Counted from the first letter of the stretch, positions 13,301 to 28,300 are shown. The stretch is 64,000 nt of DNA from Sphaerolaimus hirsutus (GCA_964036195.1 CAXIWS010000288.1:1-64000), one strand, 5' to 3'. Notes: generated by a model from the sequence alone, not told the origin. A program made the numbers and translations.

Positions 13301-16300
13301 TATGATGATCACAATTTTTCTGAAAATCGGTACCACTGTATCTCGGGAACGGAAGGGACTATAACGCTGATTTTTTCTCTAAAATGTGAAAAACTATTCG
13401 TGAAAGTAAAATCCATGGTTAACTCAATTTTTCTGGATTTGGCGCTTGTGAACTTTTGGAATGGGAGTCCCCAATTGTCGTACCTTTTTGTAGAGGTTGA
13501 TAAATTATGGAATGGAATGTATGTAAACACCGAACCGCACAAATATATTTTAGAGCCTGCTTCTGGAAAAAAAGATCGAACCTTCATTCGTTCGGCAGTA
13601 AGGCGTATTCCACATTCAATTGTGTCAGTAACTGACGGCAACGCCAACATGCTGTCAAGCATGTTCAGTAGCACCAAACTGAACCCAATGAGCATCGATG
13701 ATGTAGCTGTCTTTTCGGTCTGAATAGCTTTGGTGACGCTCGCGAACGGTTCCATAAACACGTTGAAACGATCCAGCTCCGCCCACTCGTGGTAATTCAA
13801 GTTGTCATTTTCAAGGGAGTACGTCCGTATGACAATATCCACGAATTCTCTCAGCTGCAATATGAAACAAAGTGATTGAGTCTGGACTGATGTTATCATA
13901 ACATTGGTTTTGTAGGGGGAACCGTAAGCCGCTGCTAGAGGTAACTCAGCTAATATATTGAGGCATCTACTACTAAAAGTCGACAAGTCCAAAATTTGAA
14001 TACCTATTTCGAATTAGACCCGGAAATGTCATCTGGGGCTACTTCCACACATTCTTTATCGTTTTCCATGAATTTTTTGACCTCACTCACATGCCCATAT
14101 GGCAAAGTGACAAAGTTGACATTTTTGGGGGAAAAAATGCAAAAATTTCGGGCTTAAAGTCGACAAGTCCATAAATTTTCCATAAGGCATGCGCAACCTG
14201 GGCGGGAACAAAAATGTTCTTGAGTGCAAGAAGTGGACAAGTCAATTTCCCTCCCCAAAACGTTTTTTTTTCTGTCCGAGTAGAATTTTAGAGAGATCCA
14301 TATTGGACATGCACCAACCACCTACCGACAAGTCAATCCCGTTTGAACCCTATTCGAGAGTGGGGTTATTCAAGGGGGGATAATTCAAGGTAATACGGTA
14401 TAGCTAGCTATTTTCAGTGATTTTGGGAACTTTCACCCTAATGCTCTAAATATTTTGTGTGCTTATACGTACCATATTACCTCAGAATAGTGCATGGGGT
14501 CAAGTTTTTTCAGAGTGTTTTTAGGGGGGTACTTTTTCGTCAGGAATTTTCGTGAAATTTGTAGTAAACAATACATTCCAACATGCTCAAAACCAATAAA
14601 AATGTAACGGAATGGTATTCTATTACGATTACCGTAAATATGCAAATAATCCGCGGCTATGCCACTGGCTTATCTTATAAAGCATGAAAGGACAGCCCAC
14701 CTTGCACAAACGCAGCGTAAGGTAGTACATCGAGCACCAGCGCGTTTCCGTTGACGTGATCAAAGAATAACCCGACATTCTTTTCAAATACAGCTTTGCG
14801 CTTGTAATGGCTCTGATCTTCTCTACCAGTTTCTTAGCTTTCTCCAATACCCTTTTAAACGGAGCTTCTTCGGTATTTGATATGTCTGCCAGACTAAGGC
14901 GGATGGAGATCTGCAGGAGGTATGGGGTTTTTTTCCACATCGAGGTTTTATATTTCAATTGAAAATTTCGTATTTGTGAGAAAAAAACAGTAAAGTATAC
15001 ATTCTACTTGAGTTTTACCACCAGACAGTTTTACCAGCACTATAAAATTTTATACAGGGGTGGGCATTTTCAGCTGCCGCTGGAAAAATGCAATAGCTTG
15101 AGCTACAGTTGAGCTATCACAATGAAATTTTTACACAATAGAGTACGCTCCATAGGACATGTATAATCCGCTATTCTAGCGGCCATTATTTTTGGATCTT
15201 TTTGGCAGAAATTGCCACATATTATGCTATTCCATGGCTCCACAGCCATTCTATGGCTATATTCAACATCACATAGTATTTACTGATATACCTACATATG
15301 GTGACCGATAACCATATCTGGGACTGGGAGCTATTAAAAAAACGTTTTAAAAAATCCATCTTTTTTAAACATGGTCGTTAAAAGATTTTTTGGCCATCCC
15401 TCAGTGAAAGACAAAAAAAATTATTTACCTGAAGCGAGTGGGCAAAGCAGCCCGTCCAGATCCGTTTAAATTTTTCGCTCAATTCCACCAGCGCGTTAGA
15501 GCACTCATTCATCGCCTTATGGGAGTCGGCGATCCGCTTTTTTTTCCGCCTTTCCAAAAGCCACTTCCGCTTCTTGTTAGGGTCGCTCATAAGTTCTTCG
15601 ATGAGATCTGCTTGCACGTCAGCCATGTTGTCCTCTTCAGTGAAACCCTATAAAGGAAAACAACTCATGAACTGTGAAAGTGATTTAGTAAATTTTTTGC
15701 ATTTTACCTAGTGCTTAGTTACCAATTTATTTTTGCTCTCGAACTACCCCCCCCCCCCTCGTTCCCCCCCCCCCCCTTCGGGACCACTATGAAACGATCA
15801 CCCCCTCAAAATACCCCCCCCCCCAAATTGAGTGTAAAGGGAACGTACATGACAGTAACTGTAATTTGTGTTCTGTGTACTGCAGAACACACGTTAAAAC
15901 AATGTCGGTGTCACGTTAGAACAGTGTACATACCATCTACATACTAATTTTAGTCTACAGAACCTTATAAATTGCGGTTTTTGTTGCATTTTTCGACGTC
16001 TACGTACGTTTCAGACGACAATTTCGTACTTGGTTTTCAAAATTTTTCTTGTGAAATAATAACCCCCCCTCGAAATACCCCCCCCCCCTCTTGGGACCAC
16101 TATGAAACAATCATCCCCTGGGGGGGGGGTTTCGAGGAAATACGGTAGACAGTAATATACATCATCTACATTGCGTACATGACGTATTTATCATGTACAT
16201 GATGTACATCATTCTGAAGGGGGGTAGTTCGAGGGGGAGTCATTATTTCCACAGCCCATTTTGAGGGGGGGGGGGGTAATTCGAGGGGGGTTAAGTCAAG

Positions 16301-19300
16301 GGGGGGGGATAATTCGAGGTAATATGGTACCTACATACCTCGAACTACCTACTCAAACTTCGAATTGCCACTATCGGGACATCAAAAAGTACTTGATAAT
16401 TAATTGATAACAGCTGGATCCGAAACCTTTGATACCTCGGTACGGTGCTCGCTCAGAATTATAAATAGGTAGTATATTTCCGACTGTCAACATACATTTC
16501 TCAAAAAGTGAGACTAAGCTGAACCTAAATAGTTTGAATTAAAGCTGAAAAGGCTTATTGTGCCTACACACACTAGTTTTCGCCGTGACTTTGTGTGAAA
16601 ACTAAAATTTTCAAATGCAAATTAATGAACACGGTTGAATGCTTTTATTTAATTTGGATTTGAATTTGAATTGATGAAATTTTAAACTCAATTTTTTTTA
16701 ACTAAAACACATATAGCATACAATAAGAGTAGGCTGGATGTCGCCATCGCCAGCCATTTGAGTTTTCACATCGGTTACGTTGAAAACTAGTGTGTGTGTG
16801 TAGGGCCATTAAACCCAAAATTGAAATGTACGAACCTCAGCCTCTTCAGAAATCTTGTCGAAGGTCTCGTCGGTTGCATCCATGGCGCTTGCGTAAGCCA
16901 CTGCCAGCGATATCTTCAGGCCTTTTTTCATGTTTGCGCCATTGTCACTGATCACCTGAGGTTTGGGTTTTTTGCACTTGTTATGAATATCATGCTACAT
17001 AAATATACGCTTGGAATGCACATAGTCGGGTGCCCGTGCCTGTCATCAGGCATTTCGTCAGACATTTTTCGGTGGGAAGAGTTATCAAGGGGGGGGGGTA
17101 TTTTCTTCAAAAATTTCGAGCATATTTTTGGTCACTGATTTCATGAAATGCTTTATTTACTAAATGACATGCTTTTTTATTCAAATTGGACACGGCAATG
17201 CTATCTTATGCCTAGGAGGTGGGTTATTCTAGGTGGGAGGATTTTCTCCCCACTCGACTAACATTGGGATATTATTCAAGGTGGGGACTATCCAAGTGAA
17301 TCCTCGAGTTAATACTTGCGTGTAAACAGTATTTTACTCACACGTATACATGAGAGCGGGTAGAAAACTTAAATAGATTTTGACAGCTGTGCTTAAAACG
17401 TACCCTGAAAATCTTGTCGGTGGTTATCCCGTGATCATCAAGGCAGTCGAAGAACCGCTGGGCTATCGTCTCAGAATTGCTACCCTTGCACTCCACCAAG
17501 TCAATGAAATATTTCCTCTGGGTGCCAGTTTGGAAGTCAAAAAAATAAGCCTGGACACACATCATCGATTCTCCGTGCTTTGCGCTCCTGCGAGTGTGGT
17601 GCAGTGAGTGTGATTTGGCGATGCTTGTGATTGTGAGTTTGCTTAATGGCACTAGCGTTTCCATATTATGTTATTTAGTTAGGCCCCACACGCGCTACAT
17701 ATGGATGGTGTGCCTCTAAAAGTACCGATCTACAAAAAATCGATTTTGAGATAATCGCAATTGAAAGTTTGGAGTATGCAATATGTATGGGAATTTTGGG
17801 TATGGGTATTTCGGCCATATTGTTGGGTATCCACATGCATGGGTATAATCATTGTTTATACACATAATATATTTATACCCATATCTCAAAATTGAATTTT
17901 GCACCCCACACATATTATGTATATGTAGTTTTGAAGTGCATTTTTATGGGGACCCCAAAAATGGTCCTATCTCAAATTTGAAAAGAAAATTGTAGATCGG
18001 TACTTTTAGAAGCACACCCTTCATATGTAATTGACATGGACACCAAATGTCAACTTGTTCCATTCCAATTCAAAGCTTGCCTCTCAACTAGATTTGTCGC
18101 CTCGTCAGCAATCTTTAAATCGGGATCGGCACCAGTTGACATTTGGTGTCGTTGTCAACTTGACCCAATATACCGTATTTCCTCATTACAAATAAATCAT
18201 GTAAACCAGGGACATAGCGAAGGAAGGCGGGGGGCGTCGCTCCCCGCCAACTGGGGTCGGACAGAAAAATGCCAGAAATTTTATCGAAGCTATTTTATCG
18301 ACAGCTCGAAGAAATTCTAGGATTTTGGCACTGCACAGTGTATTTACAATTTGTACCTACCTGTGGTTTATGACCATAAATGAACTCAAAATGCGTCCAT
18401 GTCAATTCGAGGTAATACGGTACACTGAATTTGGGGGGGGGGGTATTTATTGTGGGGTTTATCAATACATAGTGGCCATTTTGAGGAGAGGGGGGGTTCG
18501 AGAAAATACGGTATGTTTTGTCACAGAAAATCTTAAATTCAAGACCGGTGAGGTTGATAAAAAAATTTCCCCACAAAACGCGTGTGAAGGAAACGCGGTC
18601 TTCAAGAGGTACTCACCAAATGTCGGTAGCCACGGTGATGTGTGTCTGTCTCTCTACGATGCTCTTTATCTCGGTACGCACAGCATTCGCTAAATGTCCC
18701 ATGACCTTCTTGATAAACGTGCGGCTCGGCAGGGCGTAATCAATTGTTATGCCGTGTTGTCTTTCAACGCAGTCCAGTACACTCCGCATATAAGCCCGTT
18801 CGCATTTTTCCTCCACTGAAAGAAAATGGTGAAGTTTACATTTACGTTAACATTTCGTTTACGTAAAATAGGTAATTTACATTCTGTTCAAACTCAATTT
18901 GGTGAGGGATTTGCAGGGGTTTCAAAGTACTGAAATTTTTGCCAAGGTATACGTAAACGTCAATTTTTTATTTTTTACTCACCCCATGAGTACAGAAAAC
19001 GTAAAGAATTTTTTTTTACTCTTACTCATGAGTTAACATAAGTAAAATAATTTACTGCCTAACTACTTTTTAACGGGTTTTTTTAAAGTATACGTAAACG
19101 TATTTAGTACTCGACACTCGAGTATGCGTACTGTTTGTATAAACGTCGATACGTTTTAACAGCTATGAAGCGCAGCTGAGGCGCTCCATACACTGGTTGT
19201 CAACTGTTTTGGTGTCAACTGTTTTGGTGTCAACTGTTTTGGTGTCAACTGTTTTGGTGTCAACTCGATTTTAGTTCAATTTAGGTTGCGGGACAAGTTT

Positions 19301-22300
19301 CAAGTGAATGTACGGCAAAGTTGAAGATGAATTTATATTGCCATGTGCATTTGAACATAATTTCGCAGCCCATAAACTGAAGATTTATGAAAAACCATCG
19401 GCTCAGTTGACATCCGTATGTCAACTGGTCCAACGGTTTTTCATAAATTTTCAGTTTATGGGCTGCAAAACCATGTACATCATACACATGGCAGTATAAA
19501 TTCCGCCTCGACTTTGCTGCACATTCACTTGAAAATTGTCCAGCAACCTAAATTGAACTGAAATCGAGTTGACACCAAAACAGTTGACATCCAGTGTGTG
19601 TGTGGCGCCTGAGAGAAACAACTCACCAAAACTGAGCGGCACGCATGGCGTGTTCGCAAAGCCGGACGCCTTGTACAGCGCGCTACTCCAATATGCCCGA
19701 ACGTTGGATCTCTTCTTCCAGAATAGTGCACTTTCTGCGTGTGTGTATGTTTGTGTGTGCGCGTGTGATGTGACAACAGTGTGTGGTGTGGTCTTATACT
19801 CAGTGGATTGCATGCTTTGCATGTAATGTTACTGTAATTTGGGGAATAGAATGTTCGAAGTTACAGACGTAGTAAAAGTCGTCGTGCATCATAATCCCAT
19901 AGAGAAGGCATTTGTTGTGATGAAAAATGTTTTGATGTTTTGAAAAACACCATCGTCAACAAGCTGAATTGAAACCGTAACAGTTTTGACTTGACACCCA
20001 TTTTCATCCCATCCTCAACTAGTGTCTGAAGAGCATGACAGTGTGGAAATAAAAAAGGACGTTCACTCACGTCGCTCCTGTTGTTGCTGTCTGGTGAGCG
20101 GGTTCACAGTCGAGGTCGAGGCTGACGCCAGTTTGCCGGCCTGTTTTTGTTTTCCTTGGCGCTCCTTTTCAAGCCATGCCTCGACGTAACTGTTTCCCAG
20201 TTGTCTTTTAGCAATTTGCTGGTGGACGTTGAAGAAATGTTTCGTGAGTACAGCTTTCCGCACGCACTTGTGCCTTCTGAACGTCCCAAATTCATTGCCA
20301 ATTCCTAATAGTTCCTCGCGGCTGCAAGATTGTGAACGGTTGTATATACATTAGTTTGGTATTGGTATTTGGTAGTTCGTTTTGTTTGGCAGACCGCATC
20401 TTAAGCGATATCTACCTATTTATAATCCTTAGAATCATTGCTTTTTTGTTCAAAGTTTTTGAGGGAGGGGATTATTCAAGGGGAAGGGGATTATTCAATG
20501 TGAAGAGTTTTTTACTCGTCAAAATTTTCAGTAAAATTCACTGCAAAAATGGGTTATAAATTGGTATAAATTTGTAGGAGCTCTAATTCCACAATTGAAG
20601 CAGTGAAATCAGGCTTGGTGAGCTTGAGCTGTATGTGCTCAGTCCGGCTGAAAAGTCCCACTCCCATACAGTGCTCGCCATTTGCTGGGTAAGCTGCGGT
20701 CATAAAATTTTGTCAGGTAAAGATATCAGGTATTTTGAGTTTTCACCCTATTTTTTTTTCACTTTTCACCCGTAATGGGTGGATCTAAATGAGTAAAATT
20801 TTAGGTGAAAGCTCAAAACACGTGATACCGTATCACCTCGAAATACCCCCATGGGGGTTGATTATTTCGTCAGCAAAATTTGGGGGGGGGGGGGTTAATT
20901 CGAGGGGGGTTATTATTTCGTCAGAAATTTTCGTAAGGAACGTAGTAAATAGTAGGCATTTTCATACCCAAAACAGGTAAAATGTGTCTATGTGTAGCTG
21001 CAATGCAAACTACCCAACAGTAATATACATCATGTACATTGCTGCATACATGACGTATTTATTATGTACATGGCGTACATCATTCCGAAGGGGGGGTTTC
21101 AAGGGGGGGGTCATTATTTCCCCAGCCCCCATTTTGAGGGGGGGAGTTAATCCGAGGGGGGTTGATTCAAGGGGGGATGATTCGAGGTAATACGGTACCT
21201 TAACCTGTCAAAATTGTTGACTGTGGGTTATCCCTAGCGCGAAGGGCAAGCACTGCCCCTGGGGACTTTTCTTTTCAGCTGGACTAAATAAGATAATATA
21301 TATTCTTACATAATAAATACAAAACGTTGGATTGTATGTATGTGTGAAATGTTTTCTACTAATCTTAGTGGGGTACATGGTTTTTACATGGTGGTATTTT
21401 TCTGAGGAGAAATCTGTGGGTAGGACTTATTGGAGTATATACGGTATTGTCGGCTTAAAGAATTTGACACCTCATCAATGACGAAATTCACACTTAGACA
21501 GACTCACCTAGCTTCTGGGTGCTTATCGCAGTAATTATCCACACAAAATCCACAGATGATCTCCCATCTCGTATTCCTCTTCCATTTTTTCTGTTTGTCA
21601 TCGCTAAGAGTTACCCGTTGCGCCTGCGAGCAAATTTTTCAGGTGTTGCTATGTGTAAAATTGTACATGTGTATGTGGAATTTTTGGGCTTTGGTGATAG
21701 AGAACAAATTTTCATGCTAATATACCAAAGTGCAAACTTGTGGGTTTGTTAATTATTTGCAATGCAACCATACTGTGTATTTCACTGGGCGGGCATGTAA
21801 TGATTTCTTCTTAAGAATTCCACACTATATTTATCACATGCGCATTTCACTTTAGACACTGAAAATGAGTTTTACCTGGGACGTTTTGCAGTTCGTGTTG
21901 TGAATGTCGTAGTATTTTATGATGACAGTGTGCTGCGGCGGTATTGAGCGACAAGCAGTGATTAGGTATGCAGCAAAAAAATTACAAGACACAATATTGC
22001 AATATGCAAATTGTCCCAGGTAAAACGGTAAAAGGTCATTTCGGCGTGCAAAATGAAATACGCATGTGATACAAATGACAAAAGTGTCGATTTAATTTCA
22101 AAAATGTCACAAAATTATCCCCGCTTCCCACTATTCGAACCTTGCAGTGTTGCCATATATATGTGTCGGCAACTGAGAGTAATCCTTCTATAGCGTCCGA
22201 CGCCATCGGTGTTCTTCCACTACCTTGAGAATCGGTGCCAACGGTGTTTACGGGCCTGCGGTCATTGTAATGGGAACGGTTAAATTACACTGGTTTTGTA

Positions 22301-25300
22301 TTTTTGTGTGAATGCATAAATATAGAAATATGTACCTAACTCAATTTTTTCACATTGGTTGTTATCGAGTTACGAAACCAAACGCCTTAGAGTATTTTAA
22401 GCAATATTCGTAAATATGTCAGCAATAATGATCCGTTTATGCTACTGTCATTTGTACTTTGTCTGTAGTGTGCACGAATCCTGACAAACATGTGATGAGA
22501 AAAAATCTCACCAGATAGCAACCACATGATAACAAAATTTAAAAAAAATTCACTTGTGAAAAAAACTAGCTTTTTTTGTTTCGGGGTGTTCTCCTCCAAC
22601 TCTTGATGGCTGACCATCCGTTCCATTTCAAGTAAGCGTTTCTGTGGGGCAGAGGTTCCAAAATTGGGAGTGTTGCCAATATGTCTGATGGTGCACGCAT
22701 CGGGTTCAGGGGCCGGACTTTCAGCCACGCTCGCCTGTTGCGATGCTGGTGGATCATCTGACGGTGGCACAACTGAAGTATTGGGGGGGGGGGGGTTGTT
22801 ATATGTTGGCAGACTCAGTGCACGAGGGGGGGGGGCATTTTTAGTGTGCTAATGTGGACTGCGCGCCCTCCCATCCGTGACTCAAATGTGGGTATTTTAC
22901 ATTAACTGAGGGGTCTAGTAGGTCCCCATCAATCGCCTAGCTATCTATTGCAGGAGCGATTAAGTCGCTGTTTGAATCCCCTGGGGTCCGACAAAATCTA
23001 CTAAACCCCTGCATAAACTCACAAATATCGCATCCTGCTTCGACCCGCTGCTGGTGCAAGTTGCCGCAGTGCTCTGCGTCGCAAACAGCGTGCGCAGCGC
23101 CAGCGCCAGCGACAGCGTCAGCGCCAGCGCCAGCGCTAGTGCCAGCGCCATCGGTGCACGCATCGGGTTCAGGGGCCGGACTTTCAGCCACGCTGGCCTG
23201 TTGCGATGCCGGTGGATCATCTGACGGTGGCACAACTGAAGTATTGGGGGGGGGGGGGTTGTTATATGTTGGCAGACTCAGTGCACAAGGGGGGGGGGCA
23301 TTTTTAGTGTGCTAATGTGGACTGCGCGCCCTCCCATCCGTGACTCAAATGTGGGTATTTTACATTAACTGAGGGGTCTAGTAGGGGAGTTATTCCCCAT
23401 CAATCGCCTAGCTATCTATTGCAGGAGCGATTAAGTCGCTGTTTGAATCCCCTGGGGTCCGACAAAATCTACTAAACCCCTGCATAAACTCACAAATATC
23501 GCATCCTGCTTCGACCCGCTGCTGGTGCAAGTTGCCGCAGTGCTCTGCGTCGCAAACAGCGTGCGCAGCGCCAGTGCCAGTGCCAGTGCCAGCGTCAGCG
23601 CCAGCGTCAGCGCCAGCGCCAGCGCTAGTGCCAGCGCCATCGGTGCACGCATCAGGTTCAGGGGCCGGACTTTCAGCCACGCTGGCCTGTTGCGATGCCG
23701 GTGGATCATCTGACGGTGGCACAACTGAAGTATTGGGGGGGGGGGTTGTTATATGTTGGCAGACTCAGTGCACGAGGGGGGGGGGCATTTTTAGTGTGCT
23801 AATGTGGACTGCGCGCCCTCCCATCCGTGACTCAAATGTGGGTATTTTACATTAACTGAGGGGTCTAGTAGGGGAGTTATTCCCCATCAATCGCCTAGCA
23901 TTCTATCGCAGGAGCGATTAAGTCGCTGTTTGTATCCCCTGGGGTCTGACAAAATCTACTAAACCCCTGCATAAACTCACAATAATTGCATCCTGCTTCG
24001 ACCCGCTGCTGGTGCAAGTTGCCGCAGCGCTCTGCGTCGCAAACAGCGTGCGCAGCGCCAGTGCCAGTGCCAGCGCCAGCGCCAGCGACAGTGCCAGCGC
24101 TAGTGCCAGCGCCATCGGTGCACGCATCGGGTTCAGGGGCCGGACTTTCAGCCACGCTGGCCTGTTGCGATGCTGGTGGTTCATCTGACGGCGGCACAAC
24201 TGAAGTATTGGGGGGGGGTTGTTATATGTTGGCAGACTCAGTGCACGAGGGGGGGGGGGCATTTTTAGTGTGCTAATGTGGACTGCGCGCCCTCCCATTC
24301 GTGACTCAAATGCGGGTATTTTACATAAATTGAGGGGTCTAGTAGGAGCAGTTATTCCCCATCAATCGCCTAGCTATATATCGCAGGAGCGATTAAGTCA
24401 CTGTTTGAATTGAATCCCCTGGGGTCCGACAAAATCTACAAAACCCCTGCATAAACTCACAATTATCGCATCCGGCTTTGACCCTCTGCTGGTGCAAGTT
24501 GCCGCAGCGCTCTGCGTCGCAAACAGCGTGCGCAGTGCCAGTGCCAGCGCCAGCGCCAGCGCCAGCGCCAGCGCCAGCGCCAGCGCCAGCGACAGTGCCA
24601 GCGCTAGTGCAAGCGCCATCGGTGCACGCATCGGGTTCAGGGGCCGGACTTTCAGCCACGCTGGCCTGTTGCGATGCTGGTGGTTCATCTGACGGCGGCA
24701 CAACTGAAGTATTGGGGGGGGGGGGTTGTTATATGTTGGCAGACTCAGTGCACAAGGGGGGGGGGCATTTTTAGTGTGCTAATGTGGACTGCGCGCCCTC
24801 CCATTCGTGACTCAAATGCGGGTATTTTACATAAACTGAGGGGTCTAGTAGGAGCAGTTATTCCCCATCAATCGCCTAGCTATATATCGCTATATATCGC
24901 AGGAGCGATTAAGTCACTGTTTGAATTGAATCCCCTGGGGTCCGACAAAATCTACAAAACCCCTGCATAAACTCACAATTATCGCATCCGGCTTTGACCC
25001 GCTGCTGGTGCAAGTTGCCGCAGCGCTCTGCGTCGCAAACAGCGTGCGCAGCGCCAGTGCCATCGCCAGCGACAGTGCCAGCGCCAGCGCCAGCGCTAGT
25101 GCAAGCGCCATCGGTGCACGCATCGGGTTCAGGGGCCGGACTTTCAGCCACGCTCGCCTGTTGCGATGCCGGTGGATCATCTGACGGTGGCACAACTGAA
25201 GTATTGGGGGGGGGGGGTTGTTATATGTTGGCAGACTCAGTGCACAGGGGGAGGCGAGGAGACACTTTTAGTGTGATTATTTCTGTGCACGCTTACTGTA

Positions 25301-28300
25301 TTGGCCAGATACCGAAAAATCATAATAATAATCCCCCCGTTGAAAAATCGCCCTTGATTCGTCCTGTCCCTCAATTATTTACATAATTTTGAGAGGACAT
25401 TATCCAAATATAGACGGCACAATAAATTGTACAGGTTGGCGCAGACAGGCGCACTGTTCAATCTGCTCCCACCTCATCAATTTTGAATGAAAAGTGCTCA
25501 CGTTTGGTATGAATGTAGATAAATACACCCCACTTGTGAAGTGCACGGTGTCATATTGCTGAATTTACACATTGATCAGATCATATGTAAAATAACGTCA
25601 CTCCACATAAGCACCATCACTCATCATTATCAGTGGCAAAACGCTGATGATAATGCAATTTTGCTCAGTCTCATAGAACCATGCAGCTACAAGGATACGC
25701 TGCTGATTTCTCATCTTGAAAATGTCTTCAAAGTGGGACATTTTGCTATTACTGTTGAACGGTATGCACAGCATGCACAGTTTTATCTCCAAATTTGAGC
25801 ACTTGTTTCTATAAAATTGACACGTCAGGAGCAGATTGAAACCATGCGCCACCCTGTATAAACTCACAATTTTTTGGCCTCTTTTTCATCCATGGGAAGT
25901 CTTCCACTGCGTCGGGGTTCCGCTCCCCATAGTCGTAAGCCAGTTCTTCGCCAGCCTTTATATCGCGCAACGCTCTCAACAACAGACACGGTTGACCATT
26001 GTGTGTCATAATTTTCATTCTCAAATTAGGCGGAAAATATTCATCCTTTTCGTGTGAATGATTGATCAAGCGGGCAAAGTGTTGTGGGTTGTCTTCTGTA
26101 GCGTCGACACTGCAAAGTGGTATAAAGCAGAGTTCAACAAATGGCCATTGAAAACCTGACGTTTTTATAGATTGTGTAGCAAAATAAAAATAAAAAGTCA
26201 AGTTTGTAATGTGCAATTTTCCCATGTTCTGGGCGACACTCATAAATTTCGCACAAATCTCCAGTCAGGGGGGGTCATATCAAAATTTACTTGGAATTAG
26301 CAGTGTTGCAAAAACGTATTTACGTTTACCCGAAATACCCGGGTATTTTGGTATCCCCCCCTCCCTCCCTAAAATGCTACCCTCCACTCACCAGCATTTT
26401 TTGTCGTTGTAGGTGAAGTAGTAAAGGTAGCTGTTCGGGTTGTCGGACAACTCGGCTTCTCGCTGTAGGACTGCATTTGCTCCAATAAACAGTACGCCCT
26501 TGTATTCCGCCACCCAGTCGTTGAATTTGATGTCCCGCTTCGTGATGACACCGCGACCTGTTAAAAGGGCGATCGGATATGATATACCTATGTATAGATA
26601 CAAGATGATGCAGTTATAAAAATGAGGCCTGGCCCCTGGATTATTTTACACACCATTTTCGAAAATTTGCCAAATTTTTCAGACATTTCATAAAATTAAA
26701 TTGTGTTAATTGAAATGTTTCCTCATGTTGAATGAAATATGAAATGTTGAATGAAATGCGGTGTGTACTATTTAAAATCATTGTCCCCACAACAAAAAAC
26801 CCCACAATTCCGAAATACACCCCCCATCTTTTGAAATTCATAGGAATTCGTGTAAATCGCTCCACAGCCGCAGCCTAACCCCGCAATTTATATGTTTCAA
26901 TTGCCCACCTGTAATACCATGAAATACAAGCGACTGCTGGACACAATTTGGCGCCCACCAAATTGTTACCAAAATACGCCATTGCCGTTGTCGCCATGGT
27001 ACAGCTCTTCTGAATTGACCAGTGCGACAACGGCGGGCTTTTTGAGTCGCTCCGGGGGGGGAGGGACGGTAATCAATCTATTTGGAGGGACTTATTTGAT
27101 AAACGATTGAAACCTATATATTGCGGGTTGGCTGGTTCCACTTTCCCGCCTTGCATTAGACGACAAAGTGGGTATAAAATATACCATGTTTACCTGGTAT
27201 TTGAAAAAAAGTATTTGACGGAACATAGAAAGTGAATGTGGCAAATGAAACATTCCCCCCTGTCGCCCAGCAATTCTTACATTTTACATTAAATTCTTAC
27301 ATTAAACCCGATCCCTGAAAGCCTGGCACACTGAAAGCGTGGCGGTTTTTACCCAACTGTTACAAGGTAAATACCTTGAAAAGATGTTTACCTTGTAACG
27401 GTTGGGTAAAAACCTTGTAGGGGTATGCAAACCCATACATAAAAGTATGAATGGGTACTAAATCATTGACGAGCACGAAACACCTGCAACAGATTCTTGA
27501 CAATGGTCCTTTCATGCGTGAAACATAATTCATACGGGTTTGGGAATAAAGTTTGGGATGGGCATTACATGGAATGTAATCCATGATGAGCCATCATTTC
27601 TAATCAACTGAACTACCGTATTACCTCGAAATACCCCCATGGGGGTTTATTATTTCGCCAGCAAAATTTGAGGGGGGTTCATTCGAGGGGGGTTTTATTA
27701 TTTCGTCAGAAATTTTCGTAAGGATCATAGTAAATGGTAGGCATTTGCGTACCCAAAATAGGTAATAAATGTGTCCAAACAGGATATATTTGGACATAAA
27801 AACGTAGATAGCTACACAAACTTGTGTATGCAATGCAAATTAACAGTAATATACATCATACATCATTTTACATGAATTTCTCATTATTTTACATTTTTCA
27901 TCTCATCATGTTAAATACAGACCTAAGATTTATCATATTGCATCTTATGACAGGAACGATACACCTGTTTTCCATGTGTAAATACCTAACCCACAAAGGG
28001 ATAAAGTCTCATACAGTGTCATCTCATCTTGGTATCGTGTGGGCTTTGTGGCCAGTGCATTTTTTGATCTCATATTATTCCCGGTACGTCCGGCTATACT
28101 CAAGGAGTGCTCTCGAGTTGCCCATTACAGTCTCATATAGTAACGTTTCATACAGTGTCATTTGATCTTGGGAACGTGTGGGCTTAGTGGCGGATTGCAT
28201 TTTTTCATCTCATATTGTTCCCGGTACGTCCGGCTATGGTCAATGCGGTACACATGGCGCGCAGCGATAATCTGTTCTGTTACTTGCGCATAAACATTTA

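Noticed and set aside
23061-25100. Long plus-strand and third-frame open frames of alternating Ser-Ala, Pro-Ala or Leu-Ala across the GCCAGC minisatellite
   Set aside because: They are other-frame shadows of the Ala-Gly-encoding linker exons. Splice sites and Pro/Asp-rich flanks support only the minus-strand VPPSDDPP frame.
22590-25260. CRISPR-like or satellite array
   Set aside because: Units are about 475-505 bp, each with one exon and introns with splice sites. There are no short direct repeats with unique spacers.
26892-27110. A 72-codon frame (MFQLPTCNTMKYKRLLD...) identical at 28876-29094
   Set aside because: Conserved only because both lie in the same recent duplication. No splice context, and composition includes a G run typical of repeats.
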